64,000 nucleotides of DNA, from positions 1-64,000 of the forward strand of contig JAHHHD010000028.1 in the NCBI GenBank assembly GCA_019359505.1. The letters run 5' to 3'. A program made the translations under genes and the position numbers. The stretch comes from Drouetiella hepatica Uher 2000/2452. Lineage in GTDB: Bacteria > Cyanobacteriota > Cyanobacteriia > Elainellales > Elainellaceae. Positions 41,330-49,324 of the stretch are shown piece after piece. The stretch's first letter is position 1. The number at the start of each line of letters is the position of its first letter. Under the pieces are notes generated by a model. It was not told the origin of the DNA. It saw nothing but the letters and a program-made list of their open reading frames with translations, and ran no database searches.

Positions 41330-42235
41330 CTATGCAGCTTCGGCTTGCTCGATTAGCCCTGCATTGGTCATCAGGAAGGTTGAAGCTTTTTGAGCGGCTG
41401 AAGCGGCTTTAAAGAACGCTTTGTTATCACCCTTTAAAGCTTGTAGCCAGTTGTCTAGGTAGCTAGCATGGTTCTCAATCTCAGACTCAATCCCCAACTC
41501 ATTGCAGACAAACGCCGCGCCTAGTTCAGCGATCAGCTCTTCAAAAGCGTAGGACTGAGAGCCAAACCGACCGGAGAGATCGCGATCGCAGCGGCTGCTA
41601 TGACCTGTCCAGTGAGTTAGCTCATGGATCAGGGTTGCGTAATAGGTAGCGGCGCTGGTGAAGTCTTCAAACTTTGGCATGGCGATCGCATCGCTAGAAG
41701 GGCTGTAGCAAGCCACATCACCCAAGTGTTTGACCGTGGCTTTCTGGGTTTGGATAAAGGATTCTGCATCCATCCGACGAGAATCTGGATTAGAACCGGA
41801 TACAGATTTGAGGTGTTCTGACACCTTGCGATCGGCTTCAGAATCATCTAGACAGGCAATGTTGAAGACCTGTAGCCACTTAGCAGTGCCGAAGAATTCC
41901 TTTTCGGTAGAACCATCCTCTAGCTTGGTTTCTTTGCAGACGGTACCGCCCCAACGAAGCCAGGTGGACTTAGACCCTTTACGAACCTTCCAGCCCATCT
42001 CAGAAGCTTGTGAGAAGCCGATAAAGTAGGGTTGCTCATAGTCATAGGTCATCATGTCGATCGCGCAGAGTAGCGGGTTAATGCCCCGATAGGTATGACC
42101 TGAGATCAGATTGCCGTAGGGAACAGAGTGCCAGGGCTTCACCCAAGGTTTAACGCCTTGCTCCATCAACTGAACGATCTTGTCGGTAACGATCTGAAAC
42201 TTGTCGGCAGCTTGCTTTTTGGTTTGTGCTTTCAT
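41330..42235 (-). CDS. ardC: ArdC-like antirestriction protein
   Basis: A 301-residue protein. The N-terminal domain (DKFQIVTDKIVQLMEQGVKP, NLISGHTYRGINPLL, GWKVRKGSKSTWL) matches the ssDNA-binding half of ArdC; the C-terminal half is a zincin metallopeptidase-like domain with HELTHW and a downstream FEELIAELGAAFVC helix. ArdC proteins are carried by plasmids and phages and protect incoming DNA against restriction. Full length. Confidence 0.88.
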   Translation of the reverse strand: MKAQTKKQAADKFQIVTDKIVQLMEQGVKPWVKPWHSVPYGNLISGHTYRGINPLLCAIDMMTYDYEQPYFIGFSQASEMGWKVRKGSKSTWLRWGGTVCKETKLEDGSTEKEFFGTAKWLQVFNIACLDDSEADRKVSEHLKSVSGSNPDSRRMDAESFIQTQKATVKHLGDVACYSPSSDAIAMPKFEDFTSAATYYATLIHELTHWTGHSSRCDRDLSGRFGSQSYAFEELIAELGAAFVCNELGIESEIENHASYLDNWLQALKGDNKAFFKAASAAQKASTFLMTNAGLIEQAEAA

Positions 42236-42316
42236 GGTGGTTAATGCTTGTCGTGATTGGTGAGCAGGGAGGCGATCGCCGAAGCCGTTGGAAGTTGCGG
42301 CGATCGCTGTAGAAAT

Positions 42317-42748
42317 CTATCTCATGCCTTGAATGAACAGGGTTGTAGCGATCGCCCGAAGTTCTGAGGGATCGTCTATTAGCCCTTGCATCTGCTGCTG
42401 GGCTGTCTCATAGCAGAATCGGAAGAACTTAGCGGACTGCTCAACATCGGCGGCGATCCGCTTCTTCGCCTGGTTAAGGGTCAAGGCTTCTTTGCCAGTA
42501 GCGGGAGCCTGGACAACTTCGGGAGCTGCTTCATAGGCGGCAAGCTTGAAGCCTTTACCGTCGTTGATGACCTGGACTTCCTGACCTTTCTTGAGTTGGG
42601 AAATCTCGCTGTCTGGATTACCCCAGAGCTTGATTTCTTCCCCACCGTTAGTGGGAGTAAGAACGACATTGACGCGATCGCCGTACTGACCTGGAAAGAC
42701 TTTACCTGCGGGGAACTTGACCTTAGCGGTGGTGAGTGTGAGTGCCAT
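42317..42748 (-). CDS. OB-fold, possibly ssDNA-binding protein
   Basis: A 143-residue protein from Met 42748 (MALTLTTAKVKFPAGKVFPG). Residues 1-75 have an OB-like strand pattern (YGDRVNVVLTPTNGGEEIKL, KGQEVQVINDGKGFKLAAYE); the C-terminal half is helical. It may act with ArdC on single-stranded DNA. A family was not recognised. Confidence 0.55.
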   Translation of the reverse strand: MALTLTTAKVKFPAGKVFPGQYGDRVNVVLTPTNGGEEIKLWGNPDSEISQLKKGQEVQVINDGKGFKLAAYEAAPEVVQAPATGKEALTLNQAKKRIAADVEQSAKFFRFCYETAQQQMQGLIDDPSELRAIATTLFIQGMR

Positions 42749-42820
42749 TGTGATGAGGGTTGTGAAGGGTGGTAGGAAGCGATCGGGATGCCAGTTAACC
42801 GCCACTGGCAGGATGAAGCC

Positions 42821-43033
42821 TTACTCGATTCCGGTAAGCTCGATTACTTCGCTGACCCAAATATTGAAGTGAACTGAATCCTCATAGAGGTGAGAACCTA
42901 GAGCAAACATCGCCCCCATCTCTTGCCACTTAACCCGGTAGTGAAATCCTTTGGTGGTTCGATCGAAGCCTACGATCGTTCCTAGCCAGCCTTGTTGGGT
43001 AAGAATCTTGGTGCCGTTAGAGATAGGTTTCAT
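42821..43033 (-). CDS. small KOW/SH3-like protein
   Basis: A 70-residue protein (GTKILTQQGWLGTIVGFDRT, FHYRVKWQEMG) with the look of a small beta-barrel. First gene of the ArdC cluster, divergent from the RHH regulator at 43177, with repeated operator-like sequences between them. Confidence 0.55.
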   Translation of the reverse strand: MKPISNGTKILTQQGWLGTIVGFDRTTKGFHYRVKWQEMGAMFALGSHLYEDSVHFNIWVSEVIELTGIE

Positions 43034-43080
43034 TTGATTAACTCCGGTAGTGGTTTGCTTGTTTCTCTATATCCCTAATA

Positions 43081-43143
43081 TATCCCGGATAGATATGGGA
43101 GTAATCCGTGATTATACCGATATTTATCCGGGATGTTTATGGG
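43081..43143. promoter_or_regulatory. tandem operator-like repeats between divergent genes
   Basis: TATCCCGGATAGATATGGG (43081-43099) and TATCCGGGATGTTTATGGG (43125-43143), 15 of 19 positions identical, start to start 44 bp (about four helical turns). A further ATATCCC lies just upstream. Likely bound by the RHH protein encoded at 43177. Confidence 0.55.
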
Positions 43144-43176
43144 TTACAATCGGGAAAACAAAACGAGCTTTACGCC

Positions 43177-43413
43177 ATGTCAGATCCTGAATATCCACCA
43201 GGCAAGCATCCTGCCTCGCTGCAAAACCTAGCTAAGACCTCTAGACCCGGTAGAAGCCAGAGCTATGGCGAAGCCAAGAAAACCCGCGAAGTGAGCATCA
43301 CCGAAACGGGCTGGGAGGGAGTTAAAACACTTGCCCACGAGCTGAACTGCAAGAGCGTCAGTGAGTTAATTGAGCGGCTGGGCAGACGGGAGCTGCACAT
43401 CACTGAAGAGTGA
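43177..43413 (+). CDS. ribbon-helix-helix-type regulator
   Basis: A 78-residue protein from Met 43177 (MSDPEYPPGKHPASLQNLAK). The second half, TREVSITETGWEGVKTLAHE, CKSVSELIERLGRREL, has the strand-helix-helix pattern of RHH regulators. Probably autoregulates and controls the divergent ArdC cluster through the repeats in its promoter region. Confidence 0.6.
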   Translation: MSDPEYPPGKHPASLQNLAKTSRPGRSQSYGEAKKTREVSITETGWEGVKTLAHELNCKSVSELIERLGRRELHITEE

Positions 43414-43432
43414 CGCGATCGACCTTCTGACG

Positions 43433-43448
43433 CGGGGAACTGTAGAGC
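43433..43448 (+). promoter_or_regulatory. class I box upstream of large terminase
   Basis: CGGGGAACTGTAGAGC ends 21 nt before the ATG at 43470. Confidence 0.55.
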
Positions 43449-43469
43449 TGTCGCGCTCCATAGCCGCCC

Positions 43470-43547
43470 ATGCTTGAAACCATCGTGATCTCGCTCTACA
43501 TCCTCTCGGTTTGCGTCCTAGCCGATCGCTTCACTAGGAGCGCTTAG
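43470..43547 (+). CDS. 25-aa membrane peptide upstream of terminase
   Basis: MLETIVISLYILSVCVLADR followed by five residues: a single short hydrophobic helix. The stop overlaps the terminase GTG start by one base, and the class I box is placed for this start rather than for the terminase, so it is probably translated. It could couple terminase translation or be a tiny membrane peptide. Confidence 0.5.
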   Translation: MLETIVISLYILSVCVLADRFTRSA

Positions 43548-45034
43548 TGGGACATTGGGCGGCGCTGCTGCAGGATGAAATTGACTTGCGGCGGCAGGTA
43601 GAGGCAGAAGCTGACGTAGGCTGTACGCTGTTTGAGAAGTTCTCGCCTAGACCGGGTGGGCAAAGTCGGTTCTTTGAGTTCGCGCCGATCGCCAGCACCG
43701 AGCCGATGGATACGCGCTGGCTCGGCTTGATTGGGGGCATCGGATCAGGTAAGAGCCATTGCGGGGCAGCCTGGTTCTGTTCTCGGATGCTGCTTGATCC
43801 AGATAGCCGGGGGCTGGTCACAGCCAATAGTTATGGGCAGCTTGCGAGATCTAGTCTGATGACGCTGGCTGAGATTTGTAGAGACTTCGACATTCCGCTA
43901 GAGCCTTGGGTAAGTGGCTCTGTGGAAGATACGGCGTTAGCGATCGCCAATCGTCAGCGCTGTTACATTGGCGAGGATCGGGCGTTTGTCTATGTCCTGT
44001 CGCTCAATGCGTTTATGGGCAGAGTGCAATCAGCACGGGGTTTACAGGTGAGAACCTCGTGGATTGATGAGGGAGCTTATGCAGGTGAAAAATCGTTTCA
44101 GACGCTGGATGGAAGATTAGGGCGTGGACCCGGATTTCTCAAAGGGCAAGGGCTGATCACCTCATCGCCCAACGGCTTTAATTGGATTTACGATCGCTTC
44201 GCTGACCCCAACAGAGCTGCTGAACTCAAGGTTCTGTATGTGATGTTTTCTTGCTCAACCCGTGACAATGTGGAGTCGCTGGGCGAAGACTATGTGCAGT
44301 CGCTCGAAGCCAACTACACCGATGAGCTTGCCGCTCAGGAGCTTGAGGGTGCGTTCATTAACACCACTACTGGACGGGCTTACAAATACTTCGATCGCGC
44401 CAAACATGCGATGCAGGGTGAGGATGCTGAGATCCTGTTCTATGACCCAAATCTTGACCTGCACGTTAGCTTTGACTTCAACTACAGCCCTGCAACTTGC
44501 ACCTTGGCCCAGGTTCGAGGGAATGAGGTGCATTTCTTCAAAGAGTTTTTCGTGATGGATTCAGACACTTGGGAGATCACGTCGATGGTAACGGAGGCGA
44601 TCGCTCAAGGCAAACATCAAGCAGAAATCTATATCTATGGCGATGCGTCAGGTTCGGCGCGAACGGCGGTGAGTCGCCAAAGCAATTGGGACATTGTGTT
44701 CAACGGCTTTAAAGACATTGGCTACCACCTGGGCTTAGGTGGCAGGCTGCATCGGCGATTCGCTAAGGCGAACCCGCCCGTGAAGAACCGAATCAATAGC
44801 TGCAACTGCCTGTTCAAGGCTAATCGCGTGTATGTGGATTTGGAGCAGTGCCCAGAGCTAACGAAGGATTGGGAAGTGGTGGGCATCATTGAGGGGGAGC
44901 TGGACAAAACAGACCCGCTGCGAAGTCACTTGTCGGACGCAGCGGGTTATTTGATGCATACGCTCTTTCCCTACAAGAATGTGGCGATCGAGCTGCGGGG
45001 GAATCATGGGGCTGTTAAAGGGATTGCAGGTTAG
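43547..45034 (+). CDS. terminase large subunit
   Basis: A 495-residue packaging motor. Walker A is GLIGGIGSGKSHCGAAW (about residue 65); a Walker-B-like acidic pair is in TSWIDEGAYAGE. The C-terminal RNase H-like nuclease shows VSFDFNYSPATCTLAQV, YIYGDASGSARTA and SHLSDAAGYLMHTLFP (acidic metal ligands). GTG start directly after the 25-aa peptide. It would cut and pump DNA through the portal with the small subunit encoded at 33381. Confidence 0.9.
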   Translation: MGHWAALLQDEIDLRRQVEAEADVGCTLFEKFSPRPGGQSRFFEFAPIASTEPMDTRWLGLIGGIGSGKSHCGAAWFCSRMLLDPDSRGLVTANSYGQLARSSLMTLAEICRDFDIPLEPWVSGSVEDTALAIANRQRCYIGEDRAFVYVLSLNAFMGRVQSARGLQVRTSWIDEGAYAGEKSFQTLDGRLGRGPGFLKGQGLITSSPNGFNWIYDRFADPNRAAELKVLYVMFSCSTRDNVESLGEDYVQSLEANYTDELAAQELEGAFINTTTGRAYKYFDRAKHAMQGEDAEILFYDPNLDLHVSFDFNYSPATCTLAQVRGNEVHFFKEFFVMDSDTWEITSMVTEAIAQGKHQAEIYIYGDASGSARTAVSRQSNWDIVFNGFKDIGYHLGLGGRLHRRFAKANPPVKNRINSCNCLFKANRVYVDLEQCPELTKDWEVVGIIEGELDKTDPLRSHLSDAAGYLMHTLFPYKNVAIELRGNHGAVKGIAG

Positions 45035-45207
45035 GGCGCGGTGCGCCACTCGATCGCATCTAGATAGGGAATGCCAGCGGCTTCGGCGGCTTGGCGATCG
45101 CTTCCTGTCTAGGCTTCTCAGCACTCCGTTCTCCATTGCATCAAACTCACATGAAGAATCTGACGATTCGATATACTTTGTGAGAACCAACTACAAGTTG
45201 AAGGTGC

Positions 45208-46659
45208 ATGAGAGACTTATTTTCCTGGAGACTTCGTCTATCTGAAGCTGAGGTTTCAAAGCTGTGGGAGAGCGCCATTTTTGTCTTTGATACAAACTTT
45301 CTCCTAGATTTATATCGGTTATCGCGCAAAACTACTAACGATCTTTTAACGATATTAGAGCGTATTCAAGACAGAATTTGGATACCTTATCAAGTGGCTG
45401 ACGAGTTCTTTAGAAATCGAGAAGCCACTATTGACTCAGAAGCAAGGTCTTTTGAAAAAGCATTATCAGAACTGGAAAGCTGGAAACTTCAACAACAAAA
45501 ATTTGGTAATCTTAGAGACAAACTCAGCAGCGCAGGAAGGACAATAGCTGCTGAATTAGTGTACTTCCTGAATGGACAAGAGAATTATCTTGACGAGCAA
45601 AAGCGTTATCTTGATGCAGTTGATGAGTTAGTAGAAGCCTCTCGAGAAAAAATTAAACAGATTGAGAGCGCTCATTTTCCGCTCAATGCAGATGAAGATC
45701 TTATTTTAGATAAGATCCTCTTGCTATTTGACTCGAAAGTAGGAAAAGCCTTTGATGACAAGGCTTTACAATCCTTATACAAGGAAGCCGACGAAAGATA
45801 CGACCAATTAATACCTCCTGGCTATTGCGATGTCACAGACAAGAAGGGTAATGAAAAATACGGGGACTTTATTCTTTGGAAGGAATTACTAAACTTTGCA
45901 AAACAGGAATCCCGGCCAATTATTCTTGTGACCAGTGAAAAGAAAGAAGACTGGTGGATTAAACAACAAGATGGAAAAATTAAATCTCCACGTTTAGAAT
46001 TGCGTCGCGAGTTCCAAGAATATGTGAACCAGCCATTTTGGATGTATCGAACTGGGCATTTTCTTAAAGAGGCTAAGGAGAAGCTTGAGATTGAGATTGA
46101 TCCAAAATCGATCGAAGAAACGGATGCAATTGCCGATATTGAGTTAGTTGACGAAAAAAGGCGTGACACTTTAAGGCAAGTAGCTGAGCATATAGTGTTA
46201 AAGCAGCTAGGAGGCCCTAGTGCTGCCATTGAACAGATACTTGAGAGAACAAGGTTGCCGAACGCTGAAATGTTAGAGCAGCTAGGAGGCGCTAGTGCTG
46301 CCATCGAACGGATGCTTGAGAGAACAAGGTTGCCGAACGCTGAAATGTTAGAGCAGCTAGGAGGCACTAGTGCTGCCATCGAACGGATGCTTGAGAGAAC
46401 AAGGTTGCCGAACGCTGAAATGTTAGAGCAGCTAGGAGGCGCTAGTGCTGCCATCGAACGGATGCTTGAGAGAACAAGGTTGCCGAACGCTGAAATGTTA
46501 GAGCAGCTAGGAGGCACTAGTGCTGCCATTGAACGGATACTTGAGAGAACAAGGTTGCCAAACGCTGAAATGTTAGAGCAGCTAGAGTTGTCTCATAAAC
46601 CTCAAGTGAGAAGCGAAAAACCGAAACCTGAACAGGAAGATCCTTCTCTTGATAGCTAA
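45208..46659 (+). CDS. PIN-like nuclease (PIN_8/DUF4935) with repeated C-terminus
   Basis: A 483-residue protein. Residues 20-280 match PIN_8/DUF4935: IFVFDTNFLLDLYRLS (catalytic Asp), IPYQVADEFFRNREATI, YGDFILWKELLNFAKQ and PIILVTSEKKEDWW with further acidic residues. The C-terminus holds five near-identical 25-residue units (LEQLGGASAAIERMLERTRL), probably a helical repeat. AT-rich and without HIP1 sites, so probably acquired. PIN domains cleave RNA; a role in defence or host shut-off is possible. Confidence 0.72.
   Translation: MRDLFSWRLRLSEAEVSKLWESAIFVFDTNFLLDLYRLSRKTTNDLLTILERIQDRIWIPYQVADEFFRNREATIDSEARSFEKALSELESWKLQQQKFGNLRDKLSSAGRTIAAELVYFLNGQENYLDEQKRYLDAVDELVEASREKIKQIESAHFPLNADEDLILDKILLLFDSKVGKAFDDKALQSLYKEADERYDQLIPPGYCDVTDKKGNEKYGDFILWKELLNFAKQESRPIILVTSEKKEDWWIKQQDGKIKSPRLELRREFQEYVNQPFWMYRTGHFLKEAKEKLEIEIDPKSIEETDAIADIELVDEKRRDTLRQVAEHIVLKQLGGPSAAIEQILERTRLPNAEMLEQLGGASAAIERMLERTRLPNAEMLEQLGGTSAAIERMLERTRLPNAEMLEQLGGASAAIERMLERTRLPNAEMLEQLGGTSAAIERILERTRLPNAEMLEQLELSHKPQVRSEKPKPEQEDPSLDS
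46195..46569 (+). repeat. five 75-bp tandem repeats inside PIN gene
   Basis: Units start near 46195, 46270, 46345, 46420 and 46495, differing at only a few bases, mostly in the first unit. In-frame (25 codons), so unit number can change without breaking the gene. Confidence 0.9.
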
Positions 46660-46674
46660 CAAGCCTTGATGCAT

Positions 46675-46800
46675 TAGAAAAGAATTTCTGTTAGCTACCC
46701 CACCACGTTCCGAAGAGTGGGGATGAGGACGACCCTTAATTGAAGCCTTACCAAGGGTGGGAGGTTTGAGAGAACTCACCTAGCTGGACACTTCTAATTA
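46675..46800. other. possible IS200/IS605-type end remnant
   Basis: TAGCTACCCCACCACG and GAGTGGGGATGAGGACG form a CCCCAC/GTGGGG hairpin, followed by CCTTACCAAGGGTGGGAGG. This resembles the 3' ends of cyanobacterial IS200/IS605 elements; no transposase gene is present. Confidence 0.25.
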
Positions 46801-46815
46801 GTAAGAAGCGTTTTG

Positions 46816-47040
46816 ATGGTTCTTGCCTACATCAGGGCTAGGCGGAATTTTGGGGCGGCAATTGCCGAGAACCGCAAAGCACCTAACGGTGCAGATCTGA
46901 TAATTGCCAACTCATCTGAAGCAATTTTGAATCGAGGTCAACAGGCGGCTCTGGCAGCAGCTTTAAGTAGCCGAGGGAGCGGCTGCAATAAGCGCCATCG
47001 TTTCACGGCGATCGTCCTTTTGAGTATTTGCATACGATGA
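46816..47040 (+). CDS. possible small protein
   Basis: A 74-residue ORF (MVLAYIRARRNFGAAIAENR, GADLIIANSSEAILN) whose 3' end runs into the duplicated block that begins near 47003. The sequence before that point looks protein-like. Could be a gene truncated by the block. Confidence 0.35.
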   Translation: MVLAYIRARRNFGAAIAENRKAPNGADLIIANSSEAILNRGQQAALAAALSSRGSGCNKRHRFTAIVLLSICIR

Positions 47041-47378
47041 GAATAAGACGATCGGGTTGCATCCACACATCATGTTTGACACATGACCAACTGCGATCGA
47101 CTCTAGCCCTGGTACTGAATGATGAAAAGAGCAATCGCCCTACTAGAGAGCGATCGCGGTTGGTCACAGGATTCTAGAAGGGCAAGGGTCTAGCGGCTGC
47201 TACGAGTGCCATCATCTCGCGTCTATCCCAGTACCAGTTCCACAGGCTTTCACGGGTGCCCACGAGGGTTTTACCGGGCATTGCCATCTCGTAGAAGCGA
47301 GGGTTGCACGGGTTCTGGGTGATGATGCCGCCGACGCGAGCGTAGATGGTGCGCAGCTCTTCCAGAGTAGGGAGGAAG
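47003..47378. repeat. inverted duplicated block A, left copy
   Basis: This stretch, including the 3' part of the gene at 47174 and about 170 bp beyond it, recurs in opposite orientation at 57597-57968 with high identity by eye. Both copies keep an extended non-coding string around CGGGTTGCATCCACACATCA. Confidence 0.85.
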
Positions 47379-47575
47379 GCATCACGATCGATGATGCGGC
47401 GGTACTTGTTCAGAAGCGAGTCTTCAGGGGCGATCGCGTCTGCCTGCTGCTCGATGTGGGCATTGAATTCAGCTTGGGCGATCGTTTGAGTGTCGAGGGT
47501 GCGACCGGAGCCGCGATCGACTGGGGTTAAATCCGCAGAGGTTGGGGATTTGCGATCGAGAGTTTGGTTTAACAT
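47174..47575 (-). CDS. hypothetical protein, intact paralogue of pseudogene at 57597
   Basis: A 133-residue protein from Met 47575 (MLNQTLDRKSPTSADLTPVD); a longer frame would run into the operator repeats. Its C-terminal half (LPTLEELRTIYARVGGIITQ, TRESLWNWYWDRREMMALVA) is the part duplicated at 57597-57798. Divergent from the XRE gene at 47748. No function known. Confidence 0.6.
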   Translation of the reverse strand: MLNQTLDRKSPTSADLTPVDRGSGRTLDTQTIAQAEFNAHIEQQADAIAPEDSLLNKYRRIIDRDAFLPTLEELRTIYARVGGIITQNPCNPRFYEMAMPGKTLVGTRESLWNWYWDRREMMALVAAARPLPF

Positions 47576-47662
47576 GGGCGTAATCCTGTAAAGGGTTGAT
47601 TTAGAAGGGGCGGCGAACTTTCCACGGTGTGCCGCCCTCTCTATTAACAGTATACTCAAATC

Positions 47663-47710
47663 AATTTGATGTAGCAATATTTAATTTGATATTTTACAAA
47701 TTAATTTGAT
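47663..47710. promoter_or_regulatory. three AATTTGAT repeats with exact 20-bp period
   Basis: AATTTGAT at 47663, 47683 and 47703, between the divergent gene at 47174 and the XRE gene at 47748. Two-turn spacing places all on one DNA face; likely repressor sites. Confidence 0.55.
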
Positions 47711-47747
47711 GTAATATAGGGAGTAGAATTCAAATAGAGGTAGCCTA

Positions 47748-48005
47748 ATGGTGATGAGATTGGTAACTCCATTGAAGGTAAGCTTTGGACAGTGGCTCAA
47801 ATTAATGCGCGATCGGCTCGATCTCCCTCAAGCCAAGATTGCTGACGCGCTCAGCGTTAAGGCTCAGACCGTTTCCAATTGGGAAAATGGGAAGTCAATC
47901 CCTAGCTTGACTCCAGAGCAAACTAGAGAACTTTGCGACCTGCTTCAGGTCAATCTGAATACTTTGGCAAAGGCTTATAGAGGAGAGGTTGAGATCAATG
48001 ATTGA
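47748..48005 (+). CDS. XRE-family transcriptional regulator
   Basis: An 85-residue HTH protein: FGQWLKLMRDRLDLPQAKIA, DALSVKAQTVSNWENGKSIP and LTPEQTRELCDLLQVNL. Nearly full-length single-domain Cro/CI type. Probably binds the 20-bp-spaced repeats in front of it. It has a diverged inverted counterpart at 57218-57454 in the same relative position to the duplicated gene. Confidence 0.85.
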   Translation: MVMRLVTPLKVSFGQWLKLMRDRLDLPQAKIADALSVKAQTVSNWENGKSIPSLTPEQTRELCDLLQVNLNTLAKAYRGEVEIND

Positions 48006-48047
48006 TCTTCAGCTTTCTAACTGTGGTTTTTTAGTTTAGGAGTAGAC

Positions 48048-48689
48048 ATGAAAGTATTGCGTGAGCTGAAGCTGATTGGCAGTCCTGGCGAACAAGAAAA
48101 ACTGATAGATGCAATTGAGCAGCACCTTTCCAACGGGTGGGTTAGAGACAGGGAGAAGGAGGCTAAACTCAAGTCTTTAACTGCATATAAATACATAATT
48201 TTTACTTGTTCGGAAACGGTGACTAGACCCGCAGTGGAACTAAGCCTCACGTCGGACGAAAATAACTATTTGTACTTATGCACCATTACTCCTAGAGACA
48301 TTGGAGACTTAAGCAAAGATGCTTATAACGCCATCCTGGAAGAGTTTCTAACTCAGTTTATTGAACCCGCAACACAAGCTCTGGACATTCAGGTCATTAC
48401 AACGCCTGAAGACCGCAGTTTTGAAACTTCCATGAGCCATGAAATGTCTCAATTATTGAGACATTTTTCTAGTGCAGCCAACAAGTCATCCAGCGCAGGA
48501 CATCCATCAGACGAAAAAAGGTTCTTTGGCTTTATCATCCAGGCTCATAGCGAGGGAGCACTATTAGACGAGGCTGAGCTAAGAGGCTTACTTGTTGAGG
48601 ACGGATGGCCTGAAGTAAATGCCCAGAATCTTTCGTCCAAGTATCGCTTTGGACGGGATTTACTCAATCAAGCTGCAAGAAAGGAGTGA
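48048..48689 (+). CDS. hypothetical protein downstream of XRE gene
   Basis: A 213-residue protein (MKVLRELKLIGSPGEQEKLI, LTAYKYIIFTCSETVTRPAV), AT-richer than the phage genes and without HIP1 sites. It lies 42 nt after the XRE gene, an arrangement seen in toxin-antitoxin pairs, but no toxin fold is recognised. A following gene starts 7 nt later. Confidence 0.55.
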   Translation: MKVLRELKLIGSPGEQEKLIDAIEQHLSNGWVRDREKEAKLKSLTAYKYIIFTCSETVTRPAVELSLTSDENNYLYLCTITPRDIGDLSKDAYNAILEEFLTQFIEPATQALDIQVITTPEDRSFETSMSHEMSQLLRHFSSAANKSSSAGHPSDEKRFFGFIIQAHSEGALLDEAELRGLLVEDGWPEVNAQNLSSKYRFGRDLLNQAARKE

Positions 48690-48696
48690 AATTACA

Positions 48697-49050
48697 GTGA
48701 GTGAGCTAGATGACATTAAAGCAATCCTGCGACAGGTAGCAGAGAATCAGGCTACCCAGCAGCGGCAGCAGCGCACCCAGCAGCAGATAGAGCAGCTTGC
48801 CGCTTAAGTACAGGGAACGATTCAGGAAACCGCTTCAGACGTTGTATCCATGATCGGCTCCCTAGCGCATGACATGGATGCCCTATCTTCCAACGTGAAC
48901 GCTTATATCGCGCAATCCACAGCATTCCTAGCGGCTGAGCAGCGCGATCGCTCAGAGTTCCGGCAGCAGATGGTAGGTCTGCAAACCGAGACGCGCAATA
49001 TCTTGAGGGAGCTGGCAGATTTAAGGCGATCGCAGGGTACAGATAATTAA
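48697..49050 (+). pseudogene. coiled-coil gene interrupted by in-frame TAA
   Basis: GTG start with AAGGAG 11 nt upstream. The frame reads MSELDDIKAILRQVAENQ and a Gln-rich helix ending QIEQLAA, then TAA at 48805-48807, and continues in the same frame as VQGTIQETASDVVSMIGSLA to a stop at 49050 (ending SQGTDN). One C-to-T change (CAA to TAA) would explain it. Readthrough or restart at Met 48850 are alternatives. Its last codons lie in block B. Confidence 0.6.
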
Positions 49051-49233
49051 CGAGTTACAGCCGCACAGAACAGTAGTCTGAGCCGCTGGAAACTATGCGA
49101 AGAGACGGTTTTACAGGCGCACAAGTTGATGTGCTTGCGATCGCAGGTGACTTGGACAGACGGAGCAGTAGCAAGCTATCGGGATTTTTGGGCTAATCTT
49201 CCCAATAAATAACCGAGTTGGGAGAAAGTATTA
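49033..49233. repeat. inverted duplicated block B, left copy
   Basis: About 200 bp from CGCAGGGTACAGATAATTAA onward, found inverted at 56843-57042. A partial third copy follows in tandem at 49230-49315. Together with block A this forms a nested inverted arrangement A-B...B'-A'. Confidence 0.8.
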
Positions 49234-49315
49234 ACAAGTTACAACCGTGCAAAAAGGCAGTCTGAACCACTGGAAGCTATGCAAGGACGCGGTTTCACAA
49301 CCGAGCAGAACGCTG
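49230..49315. repeat. partial tandem copy of block B
   Basis: TTAACAAGTTACAACC and GCAGTCTGAACCACTGGAAG match TTAACGAGTTACAGCC and GTAGTCTGAGCCGCTGGAAA of the preceding unit with several transitions. Open frames through it (SLNHWKLCKDAVSQ) look like remnants of a coding sequence. Confidence 0.6.
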
Positions 49316-49324
49316 CACATCACA

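Noticed and set aside
45822-46529. 235-codon minus-strand frame with Ser/Ala repeats
   Set aside because: It is the antisense of the 75-bp repeats in the PIN gene; the sense frame has a recognisable nuclease domain.
46195-46569. Regularly spaced repeats as a CRISPR array
   Set aside because: The 75-bp units are contiguous, contain no variable spacers and encode protein in frame.
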